Below are positions 51,025 through 61,008 of a stretch of DNA of 64,000 bases, piece after piece. Made by a program: the position numbers and the translations under genes. The stretch comes from an uncultured Shimia sp. (GTDB lineage: Bacteria; Pseudomonadota; Alphaproteobacteria; Rhodobacterales; Rhodobacteraceae): positions 1 through 64,000 of the forward strand of contig CALCOY010000035.1 of the NCBI GenBank assembly GCA_937897325.1. Reading direction: 5' to 3'. Numbering within the stretch: the stretch's first letter is position 1; each line of letters begins with the position of its first letter. Below the pieces are notes generated by a model. It had not been told where the DNA came from. It searched no databases and saw nothing but the letters and a program-made list of their open reading frames with translations.

Positions 51025-52914
51025 ATGACGGACACGTCGAACGCAGAACTGCAGAATTCTGAACCTTCGGGCAAGCGTGGCCATGCGGTGATCGCGGACT
51101 GCGTGCGTACACTCGACACATCGCCAGGCGTGTACCGGATGCTCGATGCGGAAAGCCGCGTGCTGTACGTAGGCAAGGCGCGCAATCTAAAGGCGCGGGT
51201 TTCGAACTATGCGCGGCCATCAGGTCACAGTGCACGCATTGCGCGGATGATCTCAATGACCGCGTCGATGATGTTTCTGACCACGCGGACTGAAACCGAG
51301 GCGCTGCTGCTTGAGCAGAACCTGATCAAGCAGCTCAAGCCCAAGTTCAACGTCCTTTTGCGTGATGACAAATCGTTCCCGAATATTCTGGTGACTGGTG
51401 ATCACGACTTTCCGATGATCAAGAAGCATCGCGGCGCCAAGAAGCAGATGGGGGACTACTACGGCCCCTTTGCCAGCGCGGGGGCTGTGAACCGGACGCT
51501 GAACCAGTTGCAGAAGGTGTTCCTGCTGCGCAATTGCACCGACAGCCAGTTCGACAGCCGCACGCGACCCTGTCTGCTGTACCAGATCAAGCGGTGTTCG
51601 GGGCCATGCGTCGGGCTGATCTCGAAAGAAGAGTACGCCCAGTCGGTGCGGGATGCCGAACGTTTCCTGACCGGACGATCGACTGACATTCAAGCCAGGC
51701 TGGCCAAGGACATGCAGACAGCCTCAGAGGCGATGGAATTCGAACGCGCGGCGGCGCTGCGCGACAGGATCCGCGCGATGACGTCGGTGCAGACTGCACA
51801 GGGTATCAACCCGCGCACGGTGACCGAAGCCGACATCATCGCGCTGCATCTCGAAAGCGGACAGGCTTGCGTGCAGGTGTTCTTCATCCGGGCGGGTCAG
51901 AACTGGGGCAATCAGGATTTCTATCCGCGCGTGGGCGATGGCGTGGACGCGGCAGAAGCGCTGGAGGCTTTCCTGGGCCAGTTCTACGACACAAAGGAAC
52001 CCGCAAGGCAATTGATACTGTCCAACGAGATAGAGAATCCGGATTTGATGACCGAGGCGTTGACCCAGAAGCTGGGGCGCAAGGTCCAGATCTTGGTCCC
52101 GCAACGCGGCGAGAAGGCTGAATTGATCGATTCCGCCCTGCGCAATGCACGCGAAAGCCTTGCCCGTAAGATGGCGGAAAGCGCGACCCAGACGAAACTG
52201 CTGAAGGGCCTGGCCGAAGCGTTTGATCTGCCGGAGCCGCCGAACCGGATCGAGGTGTACGACAACAGCCACATCCAGGGGACCGATGCGGTTGGCGCGA
52301 TGATCGTCGCAGGGCCCGAAGGCTTCATGAAAAACAGCTACCGCAAGTTCAATATCCGCGGGGATGACCTGACCCCAGGCGACGATTTCGGTATGATGAA
52401 AGAGGTCCTGACCCGCCGGTTCAAACGCCTGCTCAAGGAAGATCCCGACCGCAAGGAAGGGCACTGGCCCGATCTTTTGCTGATTGACGGCGGGGCGGGA
52501 CAGGTCAGTGCGGTGGCTGAAATCATGGCAGAATACGGTGTCGAGGATATTTCGATGGTCGGTGTGGCCAAGGGGGTCGATCGCGATGCGGGCAAGGAAG
52601 AGTTTTATCGCATGGGCAAGCGGCCTTTCGCATTGCGCCACAACGATCCGGTGCTCTATTTCGTGCAGCGCATGCGGGACGAAGCGCACCGTTTTGCCAT
52701 CGGCACGCATCGGGCCAAACGTGCAAAGTCCAATATGAAGAACCCGCTCGATGACATTCCCGGTGTCGGGGCTGCGCGCAAGCGGGCGCTTCTTGCGCAT
52801 TTCGGATCCGCCAAGGCGGTCGCCCGCGCCAATCTGAGCGATCTAAAGGCGGTTGAGGGTGTGTCAGAGGGGCTTGCCCAGAAGGTCTACGATTTCTTTC
52901 ACGAGCGCGGCTAA
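51025..52914 (+). CDS. uvrC: excinuclease ABC subunit C
   Basis: A 629-residue UvrC nuclease (ATG 51025; ATG 50977 is also open). The N-terminal GIY-YIG domain shows [20 protein letters not shown] and ARVSNY; the UVR domain ([12 protein letters not shown]) contacts UvrB; the C-terminal RNase H-like domain has [19 protein letters not shown] and [13 protein letters not shown]; helix-hairpin-helix repeats close the protein. It cuts both sides of lesions. No LexA box is seen upstream. Confidence 0.96.
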   Translation: MTDTSNAELQNSEPSGKRGHAVIADCVRTLDTSPGVYRMLDAESRVLYVGKARNLKARVSNYARPSGHSARIARMISMTASMMFLTTRTETEALLLEQNLIKQLKPKFNVLLRDDKSFPNILVTGDHDFPMIKKHRGAKKQMGDYYGPFASAGAVNRTLNQLQKVFLLRNCTDSQFDSRTRPCLLYQIKRCSGPCVGLISKEEYAQSVRDAERFLTGRSTDIQARLAKDMQTASEAMEFERAAALRDRIRAMTSVQTAQGINPRTVTEADIIALHLESGQACVQVFFIRAGQNWGNQDFYPRVGDGVDAAEALEAFLGQFYDTKEPARQLILSNEIENPDLMTEALTQKLGRKVQILVPQRGEKAELIDSALRNARESLARKMAESATQTKLLKGLAEAFDLPEPPNRIEVYDNSHIQGTDAVGAMIVAGPEGFMKNSYRKFNIRGDDLTPGDDFGMMKEVLTRRFKRLLKEDPDRKEGHWPDLLLIDGGAGQVSAVAEIMAEYGVEDISMVGVAKGVDRDAGKEEFYRMGKRPFALRHNDPVLYFVQRMRDEAHRFAIGTHRAKRAKSNMKNPLDDIPGVGAARKRALLAHFGSAKAVARANLSDLKAVEGVSEGLAQKVYDFFHERG

Positions 52915-53207
52915 GCCGCTCTGGCTCAGCAGGCCGCACCCCTCTTTCTTTTTGACGCAAGGCAGTTCTTGTTGTGATCGGCGAGCGGCTTTCTGCCGAA
53001 TGCCGCCCGCGCGATCGTTACGTTGACGTGGATGGATGCTTGCGCTTTCTGCGCTGCAAATATTCTATCACTGGTAGAAGTTGAGGAGGGGTCTATTAGG
53101 GCCCGAACGGTCAGCTTTTGGTGGGGTTGAAGTGTCTGAGCGGTGATTTGATATCCTGATTTCTTTCTTGGCTTCGAAGCAAACCTTCGAAATACAGGAG
53201 CTTTCTT

Positions 53208-53945
53208 ATGCGACGATTTCTCTCTGCCGTTCTTCTCATGGCAGGTGGGCCGCTGTCGGTCCATGCTGCAACCTTCGCACCGCCGGGAGAGTACGAGATC
53301 CGGTTCGATGCGACGCTGAAATCGGCGACCTTCACCGATGTTCTACTCTGTCTGTCCCCATCGGTCCGTCCAGCGACCGGGTGTACCCCCGAAAACGAAG
53401 GCGACATTCGCGAGGATTTGGTGATGACGAGCGTCGAGCAAGTCGATGCATCCGGGGTAGGCGATCTTGTCCGCGATCCCTTCGCTTCGCCGCTTGCGGG
53501 TTCGTTCAGATTCACGGTCGAAGAGCCCTTTGCTTTCTTGCCGGACGATTTCGATAATCCGCCACGTGTGGAATTCGTCCAGTGTGAGATTGGTGGACGG
53601 GACTGCTCTTTCATTGACGAGGCCGGCTCACCATTCGAGCTTTTTCGCGGGGCTCCGCTGGTGGGCGGGTTCTTCTTGGGAAGTGCCCTTCAAGGAACAA
53701 CCAATCAGGCGCAGTTCATAAATGGACGCGGTACATATGTAAGCAGGCTTGAAATTGGCGAAGCGGGTGATCTGGCTTTGGATGGTGCGCCAAGCGATCT
53801 CTTCCTCCGCTATGATCTGGACAACGTCGAACTGGTCGGTGCCGTGGTCATCCCGCTACCGGCCGGTGTCTGGCTTCTGGGCGGCGGGCTTGTGCTGGCG
53901 GGTTTCGGTGCGCGTCGTGCGCAGCGTAAGAGGCTATCCGCCTAG
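53208..53945 (+). CDS. VPLPA-CTERM sorting-domain protein
   Basis: A 245-residue exported protein with signal peptide (1-20, FLSAVLLMAGGPLSVHA). The C-terminus VIPLPAGVWLLGGGLVLAG followed by GARRAQRKR is the VPLPA-CTERM signal (motif, hydrophobic span, Arg cluster) recognised by an exosortase-type system in Rhodobacterales. The mature domain has two disulfide-capable Cys pairs (CLSPSVRPATGC, CEIGGRDC) and is otherwise unassigned. AGGAG precedes the ATG. No exosortase gene lies in this window. Confidence 0.85.
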   Translation: MRRFLSAVLLMAGGPLSVHAATFAPPGEYEIRFDATLKSATFTDVLLCLSPSVRPATGCTPENEGDIREDLVMTSVEQVDASGVGDLVRDPFASPLAGSFRFTVEEPFAFLPDDFDNPPRVEFVQCEIGGRDCSFIDEAGSPFELFRGAPLVGGFFLGSALQGTTNQAQFINGRGTYVSRLEIGEAGDLALDGAPSDLFLRYDLDNVELVGAVVIPLPAGVWLLGGGLVLAGFGARRAQRKRLSA

Positions 53946-54089
53946 CCGGTATTGAGCGGTTTGGCTGAGCACTGGGAACGGCGCGGCTGATGGTCTGCGC
54001 CGTTCATCGTTTGCACCCTTCGACCGGCATCGAAACATCTCCGACCCTTCAGCCACTAGCAAGGCGGAATTGAACGAAGGGAGACGACA

Positions 54090-54413
54090 ATGCTGACCTG
54101 TATCATCCGTTACGAGATCGATCCGACGAAGAAGGATCTTTTTGCCGAATACGCGCGAAACTGGGGTCAGGCCATTCCGCGCTGTGGGGCGGATCTGGTG
54201 GGTTACTTTGCACCGCATGAGGGATCGGCGACCTTGGCCTATGGCATCTATCATATCGAAAGTCTGGCGGCCTACGAGGCCTACCGCCAAAGGCTGGCAG
54301 CAGATCCTGTCGGGCGGGCGAACTATGCCTTTGCCCAGGATCAGAAATTCATTATGCGGGAAGACCGGACGTGGCTGCGCTGCGTCTCGGATCATCAGGG
54401 AGGGCATCCGTGA
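54090..54413 (+). CDS. NIPSNAP family protein
   Basis: A 107-residue ferredoxin-like protein. TCIIRYEIDPTKKDLFAEYA and YFAPHEGSATLAYGIYHIES are the NIPSNAP pattern, a fold of the dimeric alpha/beta barrel superfamily. The function in bacteria is unclear. AAGGGAGA precedes the ATG. The stop overlaps the GTG start of the next gene (GTGA), so the two dimeric alpha/beta-barrel proteins are coupled. Confidence 0.85.
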   Translation: MLTCIIRYEIDPTKKDLFAEYARNWGQAIPRCGADLVGYFAPHEGSATLAYGIYHIESLAAYEAYRQRLAADPVGRANYAFAQDQKFIMREDRTWLRCVSDHQGGHP

Positions 54414-54754
54414 TTGCGGTGATTTTCGAGGTTTGGCCAGCGGATGGTCGACGTGACAGCTACCTTGCCCGGGCCGCGGCCTTGCGAGAGCACTTGCAAG
54501 ACATCCCGGGGTTTATCTCGGTGGAACGCTTCGAAAGCCTGACCGAGCCGGGCAAGCTTTTGTCACTGTCATTTTTCGAAGATGAAGCCGCGCTGGACCA
54601 CTGGCGCAGCCTGCCGGAACATCGCAGCGCGCAAAGTGCCGGGCGCAAGGTTCATTTCAGGGATTACCGTCTGCGTGTGGCGGGTGTGATCCGCGATTAC
54701 GGCCTGCATGACCGGGCCGAAGCCCCGGCGGACAGTCGCGCCTTGCATGACTGA
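54410..54754 (+). CDS. antibiotic biosynthesis monooxygenase (ABM) domain protein
   Basis: A 114-residue single ABM domain from GTG 54410 (VIAVIFEVWPAD), overlapping the preceding stop. GFISVERFESLTEPGKLLSL, followed by SFFEDEAALDHWRSLPEHRS, is the ABM/DUF-type pattern of haem-degrading or quinol monooxygenase-like proteins. It forms a pair with the NIPSNAP gene; a shared substrate is plausible but unknown. Its stop overlaps the ATG of the transporter gene by 8 bases. Confidence 0.85.
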   Translation: MIAVIFEVWPADGRRDSYLARAAALREHLQDIPGFISVERFESLTEPGKLLSLSFFEDEAALDHWRSLPEHRSAQSAGRKVHFRDYRLRVAGVIRDYGLHDRAEAPADSRALHD

Positions 54755-55670
54755 CGCAACCCGGATCACTGCGAAGTCCTGGATGATGGTCGCGCTTCTG
54801 GGGTTAACCTGGGGCGCGACTTTTATGGTGATCGAACTGGCCCTTGTGGGCATCACACCCTTCTGGCTTGCAGCGGGGCGGATTGGGTTCGCGGCCTTGT
54901 TGATGCTCATCGTCTGGGCCGCTTTGGGCTTCCGCCTCTTCCGCGGTCCTGTCCAACCGGGGAACTGGGCGGCGTTGACGGCCGTTGGAGCGCTCAGTTC
55001 GGCCTTGCCGTTTATGCTGATTTCCTGGGGACAGACTCACGTGACATCGGGCTTTGCAGGCGTGTCCATGGCCTCGGTTGCGTTGATCGTGCTCCCTTTG
55101 GCCCATATCTTCGTGCCCGGAGAGCAACTGAACCTGCGCCGTGCAATTGGCTTTGTCATCGGGTTTGTGGGGGTCTGTATTCTGATTGGCGGGCGGGCCT
55201 TCGAAAGCTCTGGTGCACAATTTGAAAGCCTTGGCCGTTTGGCCTGTATCAGTGCGGCGGCCTGTTATGCGGTCAGTTCGATCCTGATGCGACGTCTGCC
55301 AGCCGTGGATCCTATTGGTTTGTCGACGCTTCTTTTGTGCATCGGAACGGCGCTCGTCTTGCCGGTGGCTTGGCTGGCGGAGGGACCGCCGCCCATGCCA
55401 GCGCCTGACATTCTGATGATCATCGTCATCCTTGGGCTGATCCCGACCGCAGCGGCCAACCTGCTGCGCGTGCTGGTGATCCGATCTGCCGGGCCGGTCT
55501 TTATGTCCCTGACCAATTATCAGGTGCCGGTGTGGTCGGTTGTTCTGGGCGCTTTGATCTTGTCAGAGCCCCTACCACCTTCGCTGATCGGGGCGCTGAT
55601 CCTGATTTTGGCGGGCGTGGGTCTTAGCCAGTATGGCGCCCTGCATCGTTTGTTTGTTGGTGCCAAATGA
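54747..55670 (+). CDS. EamA/DMT family transporter
   Basis: A 307-residue membrane protein from ATG 54747, with ten spans and two EamA repeats (GLTWGATFMVIELALVGITP, and LLRVLVIRSAGPVFMSLTNY at the second). It is the third gene of the NIPSNAP-ABM operon, overlapping the ABM stop, so it may export a product or take up a substrate of those proteins. A bidirectional terminator follows. Confidence 0.88.
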   Translation: MTDATRITAKSWMMVALLGLTWGATFMVIELALVGITPFWLAAGRIGFAALLMLIVWAALGFRLFRGPVQPGNWAALTAVGALSSALPFMLISWGQTHVTSGFAGVSMASVALIVLPLAHIFVPGEQLNLRRAIGFVIGFVGVCILIGGRAFESSGAQFESLGRLACISAAACYAVSSILMRRLPAVDPIGLSTLLLCIGTALVLPVAWLAEGPPPMPAPDILMIIVILGLIPTAAANLLRVLVIRSAGPVFMSLTNYQVPVWSVVLGALILSEPLPPSLIGALILILAGVGLSQYGALHRLFVGAK

Positions 55671-55696
55671 AAACGGGGCCTCAACGGGCCCCGTTT
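55671..55696. terminator. bidirectional Rho-independent-type terminator
   Basis: AAACGGGGCC (55671-55680) pairs perfectly with GGCCCCGTTT (55687-55696) around a 6-base loop. It sits between the convergent stops of the EamA gene and rplY. The flanking A and T runs fit termination in both directions. Confidence 0.85.
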
Positions 55697-55719
55697 CACG
55701 ATCTTGTCTATGCAGATCT

Positions 55720-56370
55720 TTATTCTTCGGCTTGCTCCGTCGCTGGGACCTCGTCCGCCTCGGGTGCATCATCGCTGCCTTCGCTTTCGGAAGACCGAAG
55801 ACCCGATGGTGCTTGGATGTTCGCTATGACAAAGTCACGATCGATCGTTGGTTTGGCGCCAGCGGGCAGCTTGATGTCCGAGATGGTCAGCGTGTCGCCG
55901 ATATCCATGCCCTCAATGGATCCCACGATACTTTCGGGGATGTCGCCAGCAGTCACGAGCAATTCAACCTCGGGACGGACCATGGTCATGACGCCGCCTT
56001 TGCGGATGCCGGGGCATTTGTCTTCGCCTTCGATTTCGACCGGAATGAAGAGGTTGATCTTCGTGGTCCGGCGCAGGCGCATGAAGTCCACATGCGTTGG
56101 CAGATCCTTTACCACGTGGCGCTGTACGTCTCGGCAGATGACACGTACATCATCGTGCCCATCGACCTTCAGATTGAACAGCGTCGACTTGAAGCGCCCG
56201 GCCTTGAGCATCTTGAATAGCTTGTTGAATGGAATGTTGATGGGCAGTGGATCTGTGTCGCCACCAAAAACAATCCCCGGAACCATGCCGTCGCGGCGGG
56301 CCTGACGAGCGGCGCCCTTGCCTGTCCCCGTCCGTTCCAGGGCTTCGAGATCTGGGATCCCTCCAGCCAT
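55720..56370 (-). CDS. rplY: 50S ribosomal protein L25/general stress protein Ctc
   Basis: A 216-residue long-form L25 that binds 5S r[23 protein letters not shown] is the N-terminal L25 motif; [20 protein letters not shown] and the C-terminal beta domain ([20 protein letters not shown]) complete the Ctc form. The tail is acidic ([20 protein letters not shown]). It is monocistronic and convergent to the EamA gene. Confidence 0.95.
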   Translation of the reverse strand: MAGGIPDLEALERTGTGKGAARQARRDGMVPGIVFGGDTDPLPINIPFNKLFKMLKAGRFKSTLFNLKVDGHDDVRVICRDVQRHVVKDLPTHVDFMRLRRTTKINLFIPVEIEGEDKCPGIRKGGVMTMVRPEVELLVTAGDIPESIVGSIEGMDIGDTLTISDIKLPAGAKPTIDRDFVIANIQAPSGLRSSESEGSDDAPEADEVPATEQAEE

Positions 56371-56497
56371 GATATTTCTCCAATGTTAGGGCAGGGTGCC
56401 TCCAAGGCTGTCACCCCGCGTGAAGTGGGCCGCTTACACGGGATCATCCCATGTGAAAAGGGGTATTCTGACCCGTTTGGGCATTTTTCGCAGGGGG

Positions 56498-57355
56498 TCA
56501 GGCCTTGCGCTGGTTTAGAACCAAAGAGCCGATGCCGGAAAGTGCGATCAGGCACAGGCCCAGCAGGGTGAAAAGATCCGGCCAGTCCCCGAAGACCCAG
56601 ATGCCGAGCACCGCCGCCGAGATAAGCTGAGTGTAAACCAGGGGCGCGATCAGGCTGGCCTCGGCCTTGCGGTTCGCGATGACGAGCATGTAGTTGCCCG
56701 CCGCCGATCCAAGCGCGCTGATCATGATCAGCGCTGTCAGACTTGTGGTCAGTTGGGGCAGATCGACAGATAGGCCGAGAGGCGCTAGGACGACCCCGCC
56801 AATAAGAAGCTGCGAGATCAAAAGGAAGCGCGGCCTGTAATCGCCCGCGACCGTGCGTGTCATCACCAGATAAGCTCCGTAGCACGTGCCCGCGACGAGG
56901 GCGAGGACCATGCCGACCGAGGTGCCAAAGCCTGGTTTGACCACCAGCATGACGCCCAGAAAACCGATGGCCAGAAGGACGCTGCGGCTGGTCGAGGGGC
57001 GTTCGCCCAGAAAAAGAATGGCAAGAATGTAAGAGACGACCGGTCCGACGAAGAAAGCACCGAACACATCTGCGATAGGTTCTGTCTTGAGCGCTGTGAC
57101 CATACAGGTGATGCCGATGACGATGAAGATCGCGCGGACAAATACCCGCCAGCGCATCAGGTTGGGAAGCTCCGCCCGCTGCAGGCCGCTGAACGGCAGC
57201 AGGATCAGCACCGCGATGGCAAAACGCGACCAAGCAATAAAGGCCGGGTCGACCCCGTCGGCGGTCAGAAGCTTTCCGGCGGTGTCCCCGATCACGACGC
57301 AGGTGACGGCCGTGAAGACCAGCAGGACCAGGCGGATCATATCGGGAATGGGCAT
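56498..57355 (-). CDS. EamA/DMT family transporter
   Basis: A 285-residue, ten-span protein from ATG 57355 (MPIPDMIRLV); the longer frame to 57409 adds 18 residues. VVIGDTAGKLLTADGVDPAF and FLGERPSTSRSVLLAIGFLG mark repeat one and QLISAAVLGIWVFGDWPDLF repeat two. The fourth EamA-type gene of the window (fifth counting the remnant at 14517). Its substrate is unknown. Confidence 0.88.
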   Translation of the reverse strand: MPIPDMIRLVLLVFTAVTCVVIGDTAGKLLTADGVDPAFIAWSRFAIAVLILLPFSGLQRAELPNLMRWRVFVRAIFIVIGITCMVTALKTEPIADVFGAFFVGPVVSYILAILFLGERPSTSRSVLLAIGFLGVMLVVKPGFGTSVGMVLALVAGTCYGAYLVMTRTVAGDYRPRFLLISQLLIGGVVLAPLGLSVDLPQLTTSLTALIMISALGSAAGNYMLVIANRKAEASLIAPLVYTQLISAAVLGIWVFGDWPDLFTLLGLCLIALSGIGSLVLNQRKA

Positions 57356-57430
57356 CGTGGTCCTGAGAATGCTGGGCACTTCGCCAAGCCTTAGCGGCAG
57401 GGCTGGCAAGCCGCCACCACTATATGCCCG

Positions 57431-57844
57431 CTACACCAGTTCTGGCTTTGCGATCATGGCGAACACTTTGGGGATTGCGATCCCCACACCTAACGGAAGT
57501 AGAATCGATAGGTGTAATTGCGCATCGCCGTGGTCTGTCACAGCAAACCAGAGCGCCAATCCTGACAATCCAAATCCGTAGATCGCTGAAATCAAATTGT
57601 GAAGCCTTCTGGGGGGCAGGCCGCGTATCCATCTTCGAACAGCAAACACGGCCATTATCGCCGGGAGAGAAAACGGAAGAACGATAACGATGTACCAATG
57701 GTCTGTCAGGTCATCGCAATTGGTGTAGCAGGCACCAAACGCGAGAAAGGCCCAGATGACAAACACCAGACCAAGGCTGGGGACAATCGAAACCGCATAT
57801 AGGATGTTCAAACACAGTCTTTTTGAGCTGTCTTTCCAAACCAT
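57431..57844 (-). CDS. hypothetical small membrane protein
   Basis: A 137-residue protein with four predicted spans (about 11-32, 49-66, 86-104, 110-128) and a Cys-containing loop after the first (ACYTNCDDLTDHW). The family is not recognised. It is downstream of, and on the same strand as, the sulfotransferase gene but 100 bases away. Confidence 0.6.
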   Translation of the reverse strand: MVWKDSSKRLCLNILYAVSIVPSLGLVFVIWAFLAFGACYTNCDDLTDHWYIVIVLPFSLPAIMAVFAVRRWIRGLPPRRLHNLISAIYGFGLSGLALWFAVTDHGDAQLHLSILLPLGVGIAIPKVFAMIAKPELV

Positions 57845-57943
57845 TTACCGCTTACTCCGCACGAAAAACACACAATAGCGCGTCACGCCACGCATGCGTT
57901 GACATGGGATCGCATTTAGCTTCGGACAACCAGCAAGGGCGGA

Positions 57944-58561
57944 CTAGTTGCCGGCCACCAGATGACCTTTTGCCGCTACCACCTTATTATGCAATGAAAA
58001 TTCGTCTGTGCGTGCGGCGCGCAATTGCGCCTCAACCTTCTCTGACAGCGGTGCTTCGATGGGTGGAGAGACGTTTTTGCGGGGCAGGGTGATTGGTGGG
58101 CCAATCCTTTCTTCGAGAAAATCAAGAAACACCGGCTGGTGTTCATAGGCAAAGAGGTGGTCGACGACAAGCGCGCCGGTCCGGTCGCTCAGGAAAGCCA
58201 GTTGGCTGCCGATCAGGGCGTGCTGAGGCGGGTCCTCGGCGATCAAATCAAGCACGAACTGATCGAAGCTGAGCCCCTGCGTGCTGTAGGGTGAGCCTGC
58301 CTTGAACGCGCGCGCGCGATACTTGTACCAGCTTCGGATCTGCGAAATCGGTTCGCGGATCGTCGCCACGGTTTCGGGTCGGACGCCGAAGGCGCTGTCG
58401 AGGAACGGCAACATCTTGCGGCGAAACCTTTGGGCGGGCATATGCTTGCGCCGGCCGCGCAGGATGATGTCGGCATGCGGTCTTAGCGCTGCCTCAATCG
58501 CAGTTGACCCGGTCTTGGGTGTGGCCAGATAGGCGAGGTTCTGTTCGGTGAAAACCAGCAT
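57944..58561 (-). CDS. sulfotransferase family protein
   Basis: A 205-residue protein. YLATPKTGSTAIEAAL (11-26) is the 5'-phosphosulfate loop of PAPS-dependent sulfotransferases, and ATIREPISQIRSWYKY matches the 3'-phosphate-binding motif (RxPxxxxxSxY). It is short relative to the usual 250-300 residues but complete in the motifs. The acceptor, perhaps a glycan or lipid, is unknown. The first residues contain no signal peptide, so it is cytoplasmic. Confidence 0.8.
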   Translation of the reverse strand: MLVFTEQNLAYLATPKTGSTAIEAALRPHADIILRGRRKHMPAQRFRRKMLPFLDSAFGVRPETVATIREPISQIRSWYKYRARAFKAGSPYSTQGLSFDQFVLDLIAEDPPQHALIGSQLAFLSDRTGALVVDHLFAYEHQPVFLDFLEERIGPPITLPRKNVSPPIEAPLSEKVEAQLRAARTDEFSLHNKVVAAKGHLVAGN

Positions 58562-58583
58562 CGCCCCGTTCTAGCTGCGCTCT

Positions 58584-59750
58584 TCAGGCCTGCCAACGGC
58601 CTTCGAAATCCTGGGGGACCAGCAGGTTGTGACGGCCCAGATTGCATACATCCGTCTCACCGCAAAGCGCCATGGTGGTGTCCAGTTCTTTCTGAATGAC
58701 CTCAAGCGCTGTTGTAACACCTAACTGGCCCATCGCGCCCAACCCGTAGATGAAGGCGCGACCGATGAAGGTGCCATCTGCACCCATGGCAAGCGCCTTG
58801 AGCACATCCTGACCCGATCGAATGCCGCTGTCGAGATGCACTTCGACCTGATCGCCGACTGCATCGAGTATCGAAGGCAGCATCCGTATTGAGCTCAGCG
58901 CGCCATCAAGCTGACGTCCGCCATGGTTTGAGACAACGATAGCATCGGCACCGACCTTTGCGGCCATCTTTGCGTCTTCAGCGTCCAGAATGCCTTTGAG
59001 AATGACCTTGCCGCCCCACTGCTCTTTCAACTTGGCAACCTTGCCCCAGTCGAGCGTGGGATCGAATTGCTCTGCCGTCCACGCGCCCAGTTGAGAGGTG
59101 TCGCTGACGCCGTGCACGTGGCCAACGATGTTGCCGAAATGGCGACGCTTGGCGGTCATCATCTCGATCCCCCAGCCCCATTTCGTGGCCAGATTGGCGA
59201 GCGTGCGCGCTGTGAGCTTGGGCGGGGCGGAGAGGCCGTTCTTGATGTCCTTGTGCCGCTGGCCAAGGATCTGCAGATCGAGCGTGATGACAAGGGCAGA
59301 GCACTTCGCGGCCCGCGCCCGTTCGATCAGGCGGCTCACGTAATCCTCGTCCCTCATGGTATATAGCTGAAACCAAAAGGGTTTTGCCGTGAAGCCCGCC
59401 ACATCCTCGATCGAGTTGATGGACATGGTGGACAGTGTGAATGGGACGCCGAATTTCTCGGCCGCGCGGGCGGCCTTCATCTCACCATCGGCGTGCTGCA
59501 TGCCTGTCAGGCCCACCGGTGCGAGGGCCACGGGCATAGTCACATCTTCGCCGATCATCTGGCCTTTGGTGGTACGGCCCGACATGTCGACGGCGACGCG
59601 CTGACGCAGTCGGATTTTGTCAAAGTCGGAAGTGTTTTCTCGAAAGGTTTGTTCGGTCCAGCTGCCGGATTCCGTATAATCGTAGAACATGCGCGGCACC
59701 CGGCGTTCATAGATGCGGCGCAGATCTTCGATCGTGGTGATGACCGGCAT
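58584..59750 (-). CDS. lldD: FMN-dependent alpha-hydroxy-acid dehydrogenase (LldD-like)
   Basis: A 388-residue flavoenzyme of the L-lactate dehydrogenase/glycolate oxidase family, feeding electrons from L-lactate (or a related 2-hydroxyacid) to the respiratory chain. MFYDYTESGSWTEQTFREN is the N-terminal signature; VVSNHGGRQLDGALSSIRML contains the catalytic His and the FMN/substrate Arg; DSGIRSGQDVLKALAMGAD binds the FMN phosphate. A perfect inverted repeat (59762-59790) overlaps its promoter region. Divergent to the acg/marR pair. Confidence 0.92.
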   Translation of the reverse strand: MPVITTIEDLRRIYERRVPRMFYDYTESGSWTEQTFRENTSDFDKIRLRQRVAVDMSGRTTKGQMIGEDVTMPVALAPVGLTGMQHADGEMKAARAAEKFGVPFTLSTMSINSIEDVAGFTAKPFWFQLYTMRDEDYVSRLIERARAAKCSALVITLDLQILGQRHKDIKNGLSAPPKLTARTLANLATKWGWGIEMMTAKRRHFGNIVGHVHGVSDTSQLGAWTAEQFDPTLDWGKVAKLKEQWGGKVILKGILDAEDAKMAAKVGADAIVVSNHGGRQLDGALSSIRMLPSILDAVGDQVEVHLDSGIRSGQDVLKALAMGADGTFIGRAFIYGLGAMGQLGVTTALEVIQKELDTTMALCGETDVCNLGRHNLLVPQDFEGRWQA

Positions 59751-59761
59751 AATGTCCCTCC

Positions 59762-59790
59762 CTTATTGGTCAGTTTTGCTTACCAATAAG
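59762..59790 (-). promoter_or_regulatory. inverted repeat upstream of lldD
   Basis: CTTATTGGT-N11-ACCAATAAG is a perfect 9-bp-arm dyad beginning 12 bases upstream of the lldD start. The half-site TTGGT/ACCAA resembles GntR/FadR-type (LldR-like) operators, although the 11-base spacer is longer than usual. Confidence 0.55.
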
Positions 59791-59817
59791 CTGCATTCCG
59801 CGCAACGAAAGAAAAAA

Positions 59818-59888
59818 TCGTACAATATCGAACTTTAATGGTGCAATATCGTACCAAGTGAGCTATATGGTGCGATATCGAACTTTAC
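59818..59888 (+). promoter_or_regulatory. three ATATCG-core repeats upstream of the acg/marR operon
   Basis: The core TACAATATCGAACTTTA (59821-59837), GGTGCAATATCGTACC (59840-59855) and GGTGCGATATCGAACTTTAC (59869-59888) recur at about 20-30 base intervals. The middle copy is an imperfect palindrome (GGTGC...GTACC). They are probably binding sites of the MarR protein encoded at 61001. Confidence 0.6.
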
Positions 59889-59901
59889 CGGAGACTGAAT
59901 C

Positions 59902-61008
59902 ATGAGCCTCACACGTCGCAAAGCCATTGCACTGATCGGGGGCGGAACCGTTTTCGCCGCTTCAGCTTCAACTGCCGCCTTTCTGACAACACGCACGCCG
60001 CAAAAGGCCCTTGCGCCCTGGGATGCGGCGGGCGGCTATGATGATCCGCGCCTCAACGCGCTGAGCTTCGCGTTGCTGGCGCCCAATCCCCACAATCTAC
60101 AACCCTGGCAGGTCGAGCTTGTGGGCGCTTCTGCGCTGCTTTTGCATCACGACCGGGCCAAACGCCTGCCCGAAACCGATCCGCAGGACCGTCAGATCAC
60201 AATCGGTTTCGGCTGTTTTCTCGAACAAATGGTTGTCGCCGCGTCCGTTGCTGGCCATTCGGTTGACGTCACGCTTTATCCAGAGGGCAAAGATGGGCCT
60301 ATTGCCCATGCCGCGTTTTCCGAAGGAGCCCGGCCCGATCCGTTGGCTGGGCATATCATGCAGCGCCGGTCCTGCAAGGAACCTTTTGAGGACCGTCCGG
60401 TCGCACCCGCGCAGGCCAATGAGCTTGAGCTTTTCGCAGATGTCTACACCGACGCGCCGACGGTCGCGGCGCTGAAGGACATATCGTGGAACGCGTGGGA
60501 GACCGAGGCTTACACGCCCCGCACAATGCAGGAAAGCGTCGACCTGATGCGGTTCGGCAAGACTGAGATCAACGCCAACCCCGATGGGATCGATCTGGGC
60601 GGGCCATTCCTCGAAAGCCTGATGCTGGCTGGCATTGTTAGCCGTGAGGTTCAGTCGGACGTCAAAAGCGTGGGCTTTCAGCAAGGCGTCGACATGTACC
60701 GCGAGATGCTGATGGCAACACCGGCCTATGTCGTGTTGAAAGCGGATGGCAACACCCGCACAGACCAGATCGAAGCGGGCCGCCGCTGGTTGCGGTTGAA
60801 CCTAAAGACCACAGAGATGGGTCTTGCGCTGCATCCAATAAGCCAATGTTTGCAAGAATTTGCCGAGATGGGCCAGTATTACGCGGCAATACACGATCTT
60901 CTTGCAGGGCCCGGCCAGACGGTTCAAATGCTGGGGCGCTTGGGCTACGGTCCGCAGACGCCCCGCACACCGCGCTGGCCCCTGGAGGCAAAAAGACTGG
61001 ATGTCTAA
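59902..61008 (+). CDS. Acg-type nitroreductase-fold flavoprotein with twin-arginine signal
   Basis: A 368-residue protein. SLTRRKAIALIGGGTVFAAS (2-21) is a twin-arginine-like signal with AxA-like sites, so it is probably exported folded with its cofactor. ALLAPNPHNLQPWQVEL is the Acg/nitroreductase phosphate-binding signature. The second Acg-like gene of the window (the first, at 22189, is cytoplasmic). The next gene, a MarR regulator, overlaps its stop by 8 bases. Confidence 0.85.
   Translation: MSLTRRKAIALIGGGTVFAASASTAAFLTTRTPQKALAPWDAAGGYDDPRLNALSFALLAPNPHNLQPWQVELVGASALLLHHDRAKRLPETDPQDRQITIGFGCFLEQMVVAASVAGHSVDVTLYPEGKDGPIAHAAFSEGARPDPLAGHIMQRRSCKEPFEDRPVAPAQANELELFADVYTDAPTVAALKDISWNAWETEAYTPRTMQESVDLMRFGKTEINANPDGIDLGGPFLESLMLAGIVSREVQSDVKSVGFQQGVDMYREMLMATPAYVVLKADGNTRTDQIEAGRRWLRLNLKTTEMGLALHPISQCLQEFAEMGQYYAAIHDLLAGPGQTVQMLGRLGYGPQTPRTPRWPLEAKRLDV

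Noticed and set aside
52904-52922. Short hairpin around the uvrC stop codon
   Set aside because: The stem is short and GC-rich with no T-run close by; likely chance in a high-GC gene end.
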